Part shown: piece after piece, positions 32,734 through 44,430 of the stretch | Layout: every line of letters starts with the position of its first letter | Numbering within the stretch: the stretch's first letter is position 1 | Assembly: GCA_021234155.1 (NCBI GenBank) | Contig: JAJEKV010000002.1 | Coordinates: 3,375,138-3,439,137, forward strand | DNA: 64,000 nt | Source: Isoetes taiwanensis | Lineage: Eukaryota; Streptophyta; Lycopodiopsida; Isoetales; Isoetaceae | Direction of reading: 5' to 3' | Notes under the pieces: generated by a model | The model's database searches: none | The model's input: the letters and a program-made list of their open reading frames with translations, nothing else | Told to the model about the DNA's origin: nothing | Position numbers and translations under genes: made by a program

Positions 32734-33249
32734 ATGTTCTTTTGCCCCAAAGTCAGAGATTTTTGGGCTTGGGTTGCCTCCATCGTGCAGGTGGACATGG
32801 CACATGTTCAATGGCCTCTGATTTTCCTAGCACAAACTGATAAGCTTGGGTATACCATTACTTGCATTGCGCTTTGGGCAGTATGGGAGCACATGGGCTG
32901 TAGCACTAGGGGACCAGGAAATACCAATGGTGAAGATGAAAAACATCTTCAACCATGGTGTTGCCCTCATGGCAATCTCACATGGAAGAAAATGTGGAAG
33001 AGATTATGATAAGTCCCTTGATAGACTAGGCTCATTTGAAGGCTTCTACATATTCTTTAAGTGTTCCTGGGCGTCAGGTGCAGGGGGATTTGCCCCTCCC
33101 CCCAATGACGAGCAACTCTAAGTTGCGGCTAGTAGGGGGGTTGTGAGCCCTAGATGGGAGCAATAGAGTCGAAGCCCATTGGGGCCTCCCCCTCTTTTTT
33201 TTGTAACTCTATATTTAAATAATATATCTTTCTAACCTTAACAAAAAAA
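32734..33249 (+). pseudogene. LINE ORF2 C-terminus (zf-RVT region) and 3' tail
   Basis: The plus strand reads MFFCPKVRDFWAWVASIVQV then PLIFLAQTDK...CIALWAVW, the typical C-terminal 'f.CP.....FW.w.........' and 'lW..W' signatures of plant L1-type reverse transcriptase (zinc-binding region). One frameshift occurs near 32880, after which MKNIFNHGVALMAISHG continues. About 120 bases beyond the last stop, TTAACAAAAAAAA looks like the poly(A) end. The 5' part of the element is absent, as in most LINE insertions. Confidence 0.7.
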
Positions 33250-34700
33250 AGTAAATGGATTAGTCCCATTTTAACACTGTATTGGCGAGTCTGAATAAAC
33301 TATTGACCATTGAGATATCATTTACTATATCTATATATATTCATTATCTATTGATAAGTCTGCTATTATAGCCGTCAGATAAAAAAGAAACCAATGGCTA
33401 AGGTTTTGATCCCATCTTCCTATCTGATTGGACTAAACGTTTTGGCGGTGTGCGATGGGCTTTTTTGGCGGTTTTGCGTGGGATTGGAACATTGTGATCA
33501 TGTTCTAGTGGGTCTTCTTCTCTGCTTCTCTTCAAAGATCAAACTTTGATCAAGCTTTGGTGTCTGTGTTTTTCCCAATATAGCCCTTTGATTCGAACTT
33601 TGTTGTCTGAGTTTTACACTCTGGGTGTTTTCCCGGATCTGCCTTTTTTTGCGGATTCATCCCTACCCTCTTCTACCATACCCAAAACCTGCGTGTGATG
33701 CCACAAAAAGCTCTATTTTCTAATGTTTTTTTATGTGCTCTGCGGTGGAACAGACACTGTGTTTGTCCTAGTCCTGGATTGGCTCCAAGTATTCAGGAAG
33801 GTGTGTTGGCACTAGGAACATGGCCTGGATCCGTGGAAAAGGAATTGCAATTGTTTGCGCTTGCCCAATAGAGCCCTGAAACTTGAATTTTTGTGCTTAC
33901 AGGTTTGAAGGCCTGGACAGATTTGAAGATGTGTTGGTGCTAAGAACATGGCCTAAATCAGTGAAAAATGAGCATGGCCTGGATCATCTCGCACAATAAT
34001 GCATGGCAATCAATGATTAAACAGAGCCATGAGCAGATTAGCTTGTCGCGAATCGGTTAATGCAGCAGGGAGCTCATTGGGATCAGTTAGTGAGGTCAGG
34101 ATTGGGTGCAGGCATTCAGAATACAGTGCAGAGTGTTGCAGTGAAGCTTGTTGCTCCAATTTTCTAGCCGCCTCTTTTCTCTGAGAACCCACACCCCATG
34201 TTTTTTGATGCAGACCCCATCTGGAAGGGTCTTTTCTCCAATCTACATGAGGGAAATTTTTTTCTGCAAAATTCTTGACCCTGGATTCGAGCTTGTCTTG
34301 GATTTATAAAGGACAAGCTTGGGTGAAAGCACGTCATGTCATTTTCCCCCTTTTTTATGGATAAAACAATAGGAATAGTGGCAGGAACAATGCCAGTTAC
34401 ATCTCTTTTTGTAACAATCTCTTATTTTTGTAACAAATTGGATTTGTGGATTTTATAGTTGTTTATTGTATTGTTGTTTTGGAACCCTTAAAGGGCCAAT
34501 ATAACTTTAGAAAAAAAAAAAAAAATGCTTGGCCAACTTTTAATTGTTATTTTCTTTCATAATTTGAACATTTATAAGGATGTCATCAATAGTAATGCAT
34601 CTGCCACAGCTATAAATTTGCTTTGGATTTAGCATTGTTTGATAAGCAAAAATAAACAAATGATTCCAAGTTGTTTTTAAAACCACGATTCCATCATTTA
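33250..34700. other. Repeat-like DNA without a recognisable gene
   Basis: No supportable coding sequence. GTAACAATCTCTTATTTTTG followed by a 16-base A tract near 34508-34522 resembles another retrotransposon 3' end. The phrase AACATGGCCTGGATC or a variant recurs around 33817 and 33940. Confidence 0.45.
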
Positions 34701-34714
34701 AAAAATGATTCCAA

Positions 34715-35110
34715 TGTTCTTAAAACCATGTCCTTATTTGAAAAAACAATACATCATGTTATTTTTAAAAGCACACCGTTCATTGAAAAAGCAATACCTG
34801 AAAACATCTTTTCTTAGAAACTACATGTGGTTTTTATGTAGAACTATATATCAATATCATGTTGCTTTTTAAAACCATATCCTTTATTGAAAAAACAATA
34901 CATTATGTTATTTTTATAACCACATCTTTTATTGGAAAAACACATGTGAGAACATCTTTTCTTAGAAAACGACATGCGGTTTCCATGTAAAATTATATAT
35001 CAATATCATGCTGTTTTTTAAAACCATGTCCTTTATTGAAAAAACAATACATCATGTTATTTTAAAACCACATCCTTTGTTGAAAACTACATACTTTATC
35101 CTTCTTAGAA
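34715..35110. repeat. Three tandem ~149-bp AT-rich repeats
   Basis: AAAACCAT(G/A)TCCTTTATTGAAAA starts at about 34722, 34871 and 35020, a period of about 149 bp. Units share AAAAAACAATACATCATGTT and CATCTTTTCTTAGAAA...ACATG(T/C)GGTTT. A ~150-bp period is compatible with satellite-type DNA, but only three units are present. Confidence 0.85.
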
Positions 35111-36376
35111 AACTACATGTGGTTTACTAAAAACAATAGTGAAAAAAAAGGACATGTTGACCAAAAAAGAAAAATGTGCCAGGAAAACTACGGTGGGATT
35201 GTTTTGCCAAAACGCCACCGTCTTCTTGTGCAAATCCTGATAAACGGGCCACATGGACTTTAGGGGCCATTGGTATTATTTTTAGCATAAAAGCAACTGT
35301 GGGCTAAAAATTGGGGTGCGTGTGATCCACGCCACGTGCCCCTTGTCATATGTTGTTGCCTGCTCCTAGTGGTTTGAGTCTCTACGTTTGATCAGCTTGG
35401 AGCCTCGGGATTTTGGCACTTATGCAAATCGTAGAGGTGGTGCCATTGCTGTTGTTGCTTGCCCTTCTGACATTGTCTGCTCCCATGGGCGTTGGCGTTC
35501 GATTTCATCCCATTCGCGCTATATTCTGCCCGACATATAGGAGCGTCTCACTGTGTTCCGCCATCTTGGTCTTTGGGGTAGGTTTCTCTTCCATCGGCCA
35601 CTTGTTTGTGTCTCAGGACCCAATGCCACGGTTCTATTGTGCTAGATAGAAAAGAAAGAAAGAAAATTTTAACGTCCACGGAACCCAATCGGGTTATGGG
35701 ACCCAATACAAAAGAGAGGGCAAAAGCCCAAACTGAAACTCAGGGGCCAAGCCCCGTGACCAAACTAAAAAGGCCGAAGCCAAAATCAAACGTGGGGACC
35801 AGCCCCAGTAACAAATCATAATGCTAAAATAAAATAAAACAAAAGGGCATAAGGCCAAGCAGGGCTTGGTGGCAAACCAACTACATAGACACTGCCCATG
35901 GATCAAGTGGCCAGTGATCCCGAATGATAGCCTGTCCGCCTCTATACACGGCCCACTTACCTCGAGGCGAGCCTGACGCCAGCGACATAGTTCCTCCTTC
36001 CGTCATTTTGGCGGAGGATGTGCGGCCTGGACAAGACATCCCCTGGCCCCCGTTAAATGAGCGGGGGCCGGTCCGGCCCGTCTTTGCTCCAACTTCGGCG
36101 AGCGAGAGAATGCCATCACCTTGGCGTGCATCACCTCGGAAAAACGCGGGTCACCTCGGCTGTCCAGGAGTGTAAATTCGCTTCTTCCAAACCCACAATG
36201 CCACCTCATCTCATTTTCCCTATTTATAGCCCATTTGTTTCCTTTTTTGGCTATCCACGTTCTCTTGGGCTTTTGTCCTTGCTTTTGGTTGCCTTATACC
36301 TAGTTTCACACCCTCCCTCCCTCTCATATAGATCTTTGGCTCGTTTTAAGCTTGATGGTTTCTTTGGGTTTTTTCA
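35111..36376. other. Spacer left of the 11-kb LTR element; possible TATA box on minus strand
   Basis: No recognisable gene. A minus-strand CTATAAATAGGG at 36229-36240 matches the TATA consensus, with an ATG about 20 bases downstream at 36209 opening a 68-codon frame of unknown type. The 11-kb LTR element is inserted about 140 bases upstream of this box. Confidence 0.4.
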
Positions 36377-36381
36377 TAGGT

Positions 36382-37003
36382 TGTTTGGGGTCCCCGCTCG
36401 GATCGCGCTGAGGGCAGATCTCGTGAGATCCTTGAAGTCCGGCGGGGTAAATCCTGAGGCACTCTTGTCACGCCTTGGGATTTTTGCTAACAGAGGAAAG
36501 AACAAGAAAAACTTCGGATAAAAGCGGCAATTGCAATACACAATGAAACACACAAGACACTTGTGGAGAACCGCGGCAATCCATTGATCAAAACAAATGT
36601 ACAATGAAGGCTCAAAGAGCGCTACAAGGGCGACCGGCATGTGCGCTCTGTAGTGACACAAAAGAACACTCACGAACCCTTTTTTGAAGGAGCAAAAATG
36701 CTACAATATATAGGAACGGGGTGGCCTCACGAACCTGAATCTGATCCTCATCATGACAACGCGTGCTCCACTACTTGGGCACTCGAGCAGGGAATCTGAG
36801 GCTGTCCCGCGGCCCGTGCTAACAGACAAGTAGTGGCCAGCCGTGGGTCCTACCTTTGGGTCTTCTGCTTCTTGGAGGAGCTTTGACCCGCCAGCCATTG
36901 CTTCTTGTGGATCCCTCTTCTTGGACCTGCAGTGGCCCGGTGGGGCCTCGCCCTCATCAGACAAGTATAGACACATGTGTTGCGCGGCCACCGGGGGCTA
37001 ACA
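36382..37003 (-). repeat. 3' LTR of the 11-kb element
   Basis: About 622 bp, matching 46803-47417 over its full length with numerous small indels and substitutions. It ends next to the polypurine tract at 37004. A minus-strand TATA-like CCTATATATTG lies near 36702, in the position of the LTR promoter. Confidence 0.93.
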
Positions 37004-37012
37004 CTCCCCCCC
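37004..37012 (-). other. Polypurine tract of the 11-kb element
   Basis: The minus strand reads GGGGGGGAG immediately before TGTTAG, the first bases of the 3' LTR. This is where plus-strand DNA synthesis starts. The same tract adjoins the LTR at 50649. Confidence 0.85.
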
Positions 37013-37249
37013 TACCAAACTACACTTATTGGCTAGAAAGGGGGCATGAATTCGGGGGTGGGAATCCTCGTTCATCTTTACGATCTTGAATATAGAGATG
37101 AGGAGGCTCGACTTCTTGTATTCAGCGAGTGTTGTTAGTCTCTTTTCAGTTTGCTTGAGTCACGGATGCCAAACATTAAATTTGCTCCTATGAGAAAGCC
37201 TTGAAAATCATGTTCTCCAGCGTGGCGTGGATCTCGAGATGGAAGATTT

Positions 37250-40200
37250 GTGATCTCCATGTATAAGACAAGGTCCAACCCGAACTTTCCGGCATTTGCA
37301 TTGGGGTTGCAAAATGGATCGGCACTTGCGTTTACGCATACTGCGGAGTATGGTCATGAGTCTTTGCCGCGAGAATTACGCTTGCGAAATCTGGATGGAT
37401 CAGGCGAAGTTTTGGCCTTGGCAAGGAAGGTTACAAGACCAGAAATTGCATTACAGGCGGTCTTCCACGAACACGCATTGGGCATGTATATCCGGTTGTT
37501 GGTGTTGTCCAAAGTCTCATCCTCACGCCATTTGCGTCTGCGGATGAAGCGTGGGTCCCCACGTTTGTCTGGCTGCAATTGCCGTGGGTGTCCAATCTGC
37601 ATGTTCTTTGACTTGATGGTCGAAATTCTTGTCTCCATCTTTGGGGAATTGACCTTGATCGAGAGGTGGGCATCAAAGCTTGCTAGTGTACTTTCGGTTG
37701 TTTGGGGGTTGGTGCGGTCATCCACGCATCATTTCTTGGAATTCCAATAATATCTTCTCGGGTAGCTGTTTGGTAGCTTGTCTCCCATGCTGCTTGGAAT
37801 GTACATGTCTTTATCCGCAGTCTGAGTCCCACTCATCGGGGAGGGCGTTACGTTTTAAAAATCCGTGTGCGGGTACGTGCAAGGAAGCATAATGTTGTAA
37901 GAACAAGCTGTGCAAGGTCAAGTTCTTGTTGAGTTGTATAGTGTGCGAAAGGGCGTGCCAAGTTCACTAGCCATAGCTCCACTTCTTTTACGTAGAAGAG
38001 GCATGTATTACGAGGTAACAGTTTCTGAAAATTTTGTATCTTGGAGGTACTTGTTCTTCTTGGTCAAAAGAACCTGCTGCTTTGTATCTCCTTTAAAGTT
38101 CTCGGTCGTTTATCGGATGAGCACGAGTAACATGTGCCGGTAGAAGTCGTGCATGACATAAGCCGGGGGCTATGGTTACGGCCGAAATGGTCGAGATACG
38201 CAGCTTGTAGGATATCAAAATTGGCGAGAGCACAAAGTGTGCCTCGTTAGGTGGAACGAACATCAAGGGCCAATTTAGTTCGATATCATTTCTGATCCGA
38301 GGGGACTTGTGGTATCACCCTTGTTTCTCGGCCGAATAAAAAAGAAAAATGTTTTCCTTGCTTGCACATAGTCATGATAGCGGGCAACCCGGATAGTCGA
38401 GGGGGAATAGCGAAGCAAAGCGATAGGTTTGTTACGCTTTTTCTTACGCATCATCTGGCTGTGCGCTTTCGGCTATCGGGCGTATCTTGTAATGCAATGA
38501 TATCTTGTTGCTTTCGGAGAGACCCGGTGCCGATTCCGTGACTTTATGCGTGTGAGGTGTCGACTTGTCGGAGAAGTTGGGAATCGGAGGAGCTTGAAGT
38601 CGGGTGGCTTGCAAGTCTGTTTTGAGTGCAGCTATTTCAAGAGCATCTGCGGCGTGTGTTCCGAGTGAGCTGGTCTAACTTGCCTTGGAGAGATCGCGAT
38701 GTGAGCATCCTTGATACGCAAGGTGGTTTTGAAAGTCGTGACCTTGGACTCAAGTATCAAGTTGGTAATGCGAAGTGTCTTTTCACCGGTCGAGTAGCAT
38801 TATTAAGTGACGACCAGATTGTTGTAGCGTGTCTCAAGATCGATGTACTTGGTGTCGTTTTGTTGGAGGGACTCCTTGAGTTCCTTGACAATTTCTTTGG
38901 GATTGATGAAGGGTTTCGATGGATCATGAATTGATTGTGCAAGGCTTCTTCTCGGCCTCCTGATCGGCCAAATCGATCTTGATGTTGTGACTTGGCTTGG
39001 TTGGTCCACGGACTTCGTGTCGTGCCACGTGGCTGCTATGAAGTTACGGTGATGATCCGGAGGGCATCAAAGGCGGTGAGGGCAGCTTCCTTTGTAGGTA
39101 TCCACGGTGTGAGGAGGTGGATGGGATGGCTTTGATGCATCACCCTTGTTTATAGATCCTTGGTCATTCTTTGTGAGTGTCCTTGTGAGTACTTCGTGAG
39201 ATCAATGGGAGTTTTGTTGTCTTCTTCTTTGTTGTTTTCTTTATTCTTTGTTGAGTCGAAAGTGGAATTGTTGCACAAGGTTAAGCGGTGGTTGTTACGG
39301 TGGTTGGTTATCAACAGAAGGAATAGGTTTTAGAGAATTGGAATTCTGGGAGGTGGAGGCGGTGGTTGTGAAATATTTACGTGCAGGTTGGCTGCGAGAT
39401 TGATGGTCTTTGAGAAGGAGGAGAGTTTGGTTGAAGACCTTTCAAAGCATCAATAAAGGTCGGGGATGTTGGCTTGGTGGAGAAGGGGCATGATGGCGTG
39501 GGGGTGCGATGATTAATGAAAGCACGGAAGTGGGCTCCCATGGGGCATTCAGGGAAGAGTTAGGATTTTTTACGAGTGCATCAAGTTCTGTTGAAATCTA
39601 CGTCACGGGGAGTTGAGTCAATTGATTGTTTGATGGTGTTGGTGAGGATATAGTGCAGATGGTAGAAAACATCGTTAATAGAGGTATTCTTCATGGAGTA
39701 ACCCAAAAATTTCCTCAAAAGAAACTTGGTAAAGGCATCATGTTGCTTTGGAAAGGTGGACAACTTGGTTTGTGCGACATTATAAGGAATAGAAGCGGGA
39801 ATTTGGAAATATCATATTTACCAATGTCAAGGTAAGACAAGGCATTGGGGCGGATTGGGTAGAAAAGCGAGAGGCTATGGTTTGAGGGTTTAGGAGTATA
39901 GGGTTTCCATCGACTTGGGAGGCATATCCATCTTACGCCTTCACCGGGTTAACCAAAATTCTTTGTAATTTGTTCTTGTTGGGAGCGGGAGTTCTGTTGC
40001 GAAAAATGAAACAATCCGGGAACTCACCCGGGAGGTTATAGGTGATGCCGGATGTGGGGCTGGTGCGGATGAAGAAAGCGAACTTGATATTTTTTCGAAT
40101 TGCTTGGCTGGATCCATTGAGTGCGGTCAGCGTTGAGTGTTGAGTTCTTGGAGGTAGAAGCCATCTTGAAGGTCGAGGTCGCGGTCTGAAGTCGGAAGGG

Positions 40201-40320
40201 CCGGTGGAGTATGAGTGAAAAGTGAGGAGTGGAAGTGGCGGTTGGGAAGGGTTTTTGAGTTTGGGAGACACGACGGTCGAGAAAGATCGTGGCGATGGAG
40301 AATCTCAAAGAGGCGACCTT
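37250..40320 (-). pseudogene. Long accessory ORF remnant between integrase and 3' LTR (element 1)
   Basis: Pieces align with the better preserved accessory ORF of the second element. DPRFIRRRKWREDETLDNTN (37354-37725) corresponds to DPRFVRRSNWENGATLDHTE at 50466-51428. HDAFTKFLLRKFLGYSMKNT (39581-39763) corresponds to HDIFVKFLWRKFYVYSIKNT at 53728-55062. SIHDPSKPFINPKEIVKELK (38803-39009) is a helical segment between them. Order and strand are the same in both elements. The frame is shattered by one-base shifts. Athila and Tat elements are known to carry extra ORFs in this interval; I cannot assign a function. Confidence 0.7.
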
Positions 40321-40562
40321 GAGACCAAGATCGTGAGAGTTCTGGCGGGAGAATAAAACTTTAATGGCGGACGGTATTAAGCTGGCGGTTAATGAGAATA
40401 TTAAAAAGAGAATCGAAAAAGTTTGCGGTACAAAAATATCGATTAGGGAATGATTACGGAATATCGTGAGGTGACCTTTTACGTGAACATTTTGCTAGGG
40501 TTGGTATTAAGCCTATAAATTGGAAGTTGGGTTAAATCGAGAAGAACCAAAATTACGTGAAG

Positions 40563-40727
40563 ATGGAGAACTCGATAACTTGGCGGTCCGGTGAGCTTCA
40601 CGGCTGGATTACATGCAAGATGGGCGGCGTCGATCACGTGGCGTCGAGGAATCGCCGGATCCCTATGGATCCTTGGTTGGAGACCGGCGTCAACCCGGAG
40701 ATAAACTTCGATCGCCCGGGGAGGTGA
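40563..40727 (+). CDS. Small antisense accessory ORF (element 1)
   Basis: ATG at 40563 opens a 54-residue frame, MENSITWRSGELHGWITCKM followed by ...RNRRIPMDPW and ending DRPGR. It is antisense to the element. Its counterpart in the second element (55240-55500) has EWITCKMNDIDLWKCRNRGI then PMDGW; 15 of 25 aligned residues are identical, clearly more than on the opposite strand. This suggests that the plus-strand frame was under protein-level constraint. Antisense genes between pol and the 3' LTR are known in Tat-clade elements such as maize Grande. The function is unknown. Confidence 0.5.
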   Translation: MENSITWRSGELHGWITCKMGGVDHVASRNRRIPMDPWLETGVNPEINFDRPGR

Positions 40728-40999
40728 TTCATTCAATTGGAGTGGTCGCGGTATTGGGGGCTTCCGCATCCTCAGAGTGGAGTGCCCCGAGTAAAGAGGC
40801 GATAGCGACATGATAGGGGTTTTCCCAATTTTTGTTTAGTTTAGGACTTTTGGTGAAAAATCCCACAGCCAATGTAGCCTTGGGGCAATTTTGTACATAA
40901 TAGAAAAGTGTTTCTCATAAATTTGTACAAGTGGTATCTTGTTGTAAATTTTGTTCTTGAGCTAAGGATCTTTGCGGCGGGGGGGTTTGAAATTTCTTG

Positions 41000-43760
41000 A
41001 GTGAAATCCATTGACTAATGTAGGAAATGGAGTGCCATCAATTCTTGTAATTGTAAAACTCCGGGATGTGGTATCTCGGAAATTTTGTATGGTCCCGACC
41101 ATCGAGCTTGAGTTTGCGGGGATGTTGTTGATATCTCGAGTCGTAAAGAAGAACTAAGTTAAGCCAATTTGAAAAGTTTTGTTTTGATGTGTTTGTCATG
41201 CCATTGTTTTTGTAGTTGTTTGCCTTGTTGAAGTCTAAGAAAAGCATCTCTTGAAGTTCATCCGGTTGTTCCGGTTGATAAACTTCGTTCTTGCAAAGGC
41301 TGGCGATGGATTATGTTACATTTGCTAACTGAAATTTGAGTGAGGGTAAAATGAACTCAAAAGGCATAAAACCTCTTGGCCATACACAAGTCGAAAAAGG
41401 TGTTTGACCGGTTGCTACTTTGTATGTTGTATTGTAAGCCCATAAAAGCGTAGGTAACTTATCTTGCCAATCTTTTCTTGTAGGATCACAAATCTTCTTC
41501 AAAATGTGGATAAGCACCTTGTTTGTGCTTTCAGCCAAACCATTACCACGGGGATAGTAAAAGTGCTTTTTACGTGATGAATGTGCGGATAGTTAGTGAG
41601 TTCAGCAATAGTGTGATTGATGAAATGAACTCCACGATCACTAACTAATTCTAAGGGACATCAAATCGGCGTGATGATGTTCTTGTAGAGAACCTTAGGC
41701 TGTACTAGCGGCCGTGTTGTCGGGTAGAGCACCGCGCTTCAGCCCATTTGGTTGCATAGTCCGTGAAGACTAGAATGTAAGCGTGCCCTAGTGTTGATTG
41801 CGGGTGGGTCCATGGGACCAACAAAATCCATACCCCATTTGGCAAAGGGGCGTGGCTATTGGCGTGGCGGCCGAGGCGTCCGCGGGCGTGGGTCTACCAA
41901 GCCTCGACAAACATCACCGCGTCGTGTGTATTTGTGAGCATCTTTGGCGTGGGCGATAATACCCGGCAAGGAGGAGTTTCCTTTCTTTGTTGTTGTCTCC
42001 ATTGAAATGACCAGCGCCAAGTCCTTAAGTGGGCTTGTTTGACTAGATCGGGGACCGTGAGGAAGAACACATCGTCGAACACATTGTCTTTGCCACATTT
42101 ATAGAGATGGCCAGCAACCATCATTATAATCTCGTGCCAGCGAAGGAATTGTTGTTTATGCAGAAGTTGTCTTTACGGAAGGCGTGGGGTCACTTGGCGG
42201 GAGTGCGCCCGTGAGGAGAAAGCGTTGATAGTCGTGGTACCAATGAAATTGGCGGTGACCGAGAAACGAGTTGAGCATCCGGAAGGGCATCGTGAACTCC
42301 TTCAGAGGATCATCCGTGTGTATCGCGTGAAAGATAGTCGGGGGCCGTGTGGCGTCCGGCTTGTGAATAATTTCAAAAGGGGCAAACTCTTGCAATATCA
42401 ATATCCATCGAGCAATTAGGCCCGTGGGGTTTGGCTTATTGATTAAATATAGAAGAGCTTGATGATCCACATAAAAGCGAATTTGACTACCAAGAAGATA
42501 GTGTCGGCGTTGTACACAAAAAAGATAAGGCCAAGGGCTTCCCTTTCCGTGGCGAATAGTTGCTTCAGCGAGTTGAGTTTTCTGGCGGCGTGTCGATGGG
42601 CTTGTCGATTTGGTGCATACTCTTGAGCTAGAAACAGCTCAATCGCAAAAGCACGAAACATCAACATGGACATGGAATGGTTTGTCCCATTGAGGTGGTA
42701 CTATACGGGGGGGGCTTACGTGAGCTTGACTTTGAGTTCTTTAAAAGCTTGATTTGCATCGGATGTCCAAGTCCATGTGTATGGATTTCCGGTCGGTTTG
42801 TGAATTGGATCGGCGTCGGTGCCAATTACGGAATAAAGGTGGCATAGAAGTTGACTTTGCCAAAGAGAAAGGCGTGTGTCCTTGATGTTGGCGGTGGATA
42901 TGCTCGATGACCACGGCTGATTTTGGTTGGGTCCGTTGTAATGCCGTGTCGACTCACGACATGTCCCGAAAGTACACCCGGGTGACCGAGAAGGTGCACT
43001 TTTCGGATTGAGGCTAATTCCAGATTCATCACGGCGTTGAAAAACTAGTTCAAGTTTTACCAAATGGTCCATAACGTGGGTGTAAGTGGAGAAGTCATCA
43101 CGAAAGACTTGCGAAAAAGGGATGAACTTGCATGTACTCTTGAAAAACAGCAAGCATAATGCGTTGAAATGTGGATGGTGAGTTTGACAATCCAAAAGGA
43201 ACGACTTTGTAAGCAAAGGTACCCCATGGAGTAGTGAAGGTAGTCTTTAGTTGATCTTCTTCTCGAATGGATATTTGATTATAACCGGAGAAGCCGTCCA
43301 TGAAGGAGTACATCTAAAGTGGCTGCTACATCTTCCAACACTTGATCCGTGAAGGGGAGAGGAAATGATCCCTTTCCGTGGCTTGATTGAGTTTTCTATA
43401 ATCCCACACAAGCGAATTTTTCCATTATGTTTGAGGGCAATAACAATAGGACTTACCCATTACGAATGTTTGACCTGCGTAGATAAGTCCGGCGTCAAAA
43501 AGCTTGTCAATTTAAACTTTAACCTTTTCCGCGGTAGTTTGGGTTAAGCCGGTACTGTCGTTGCTAGATGGGTCTAGCATCTGGCTTGGTGGGAATCGAG
43601 AGTTGTCCCAATTCTTTCTTGATACCTCGGAGGTCTTTGTAGCTCCAAGCAAAGATGTGCTTGAAACGTTTGAATAGCGCAATGGCTTGCTCCACGAATC
43701 TTTGGCGTGGTCGGCGTGCCAATCAGATTGGTTGATTTGTTCCAATATCAATTATGTCTC
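41000..43760 (-). pseudogene. pol of element 1: reverse transcriptase, RNase H, integrase
   Basis: RT: 43098-43313 has YSFMDGFSGYNQISIREEDQ and TTFTTPWGTFAYKVVPFGLS. 42716-43216 continues with VFRDDFSTYTHVMDHLVKLE, where the catalytic DD pair is present and the preceding residue is Arg in place of the usual Leu or Met, and RRDESGISLNPKSA. RNase H: 42156-42470 has DHQALLYLINKPNPTGLIAR. Integrase: 41810-41900 contains FAKWGMDFVGPMDPP, 41311-41538 has ESTNKVLIHILKKICDPTRK then LLWAYNTTYK, and 41030-41250 encodes the C-terminal part with LVLLYDSRYQ and, in another frame, SGPYKIS (GPY/F module). At least five frame breaks make it inactive. Confidence 0.85.
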
Positions 43761-44430
43761 TGCGGGGAGTTTGAATGTGTGGAATGACTTGATCATCACG
43801 AGCGATGTGGGCTGGCTCCGCGAGTGCGACGAGGATGTTCATGTTGACCAATTTTGAAAAATAGTGGCGTGCCACTAGGAGTTGGTGTGGTGTCTTCTTG
43901 AGCGGGGAGGAGGAGGCTGGGGTACAGTCTCCTCATGTGGAACCAATGTGGCGTTGTTACAAGGTGTCAAATAGGGGTCAACCAGGCGTTGCTATGCCTT
44001 TATCAATATCCATGTCTTCCCATGGTTGATTGTATTCTGGGTAAGCCGTGAGTGGCAAACCCTTGGCTTGTAGCCCGATAGGTGTTGCAAACTTGTTGAG
44101 TCAGCTGCGATTCAGCGTGATCTGAAAATGATCTGGCCCGTGGTGAGATCCATCGTAACGATGAAGCTTGCCATCTGTGATAACAAGTTGATCTGTGGCC
44201 CGATGGTGAATGCTTTTAGCTTGTCTCAAAAAAATTAGATCCTACTAACATTTCATAATCTCCGGATCTTCTCTGCTCTCCAAACACCGAATTCCATGGT
44301 AAATTGTAGATCTCCAATATTGGTTTGGTATTGGTTGTGTAACTCCTTGTGGTCGTGATATGGCCATTCATAAAGCTTGATGTCATAAGGGGCGTATGGA
44401 GCTCCCTTATGCCCAATTGTCGTCACGAGA
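43761..44430 (-). pseudogene. Presumed protease region of element 1
   Basis: This lies between Gag and RT, where the aspartic protease belongs. 44216-44416 (minus) is open but I cannot identify the catalytic D(S/T)G triad with confidence, so the assignment rests on position only. Confidence 0.3.
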
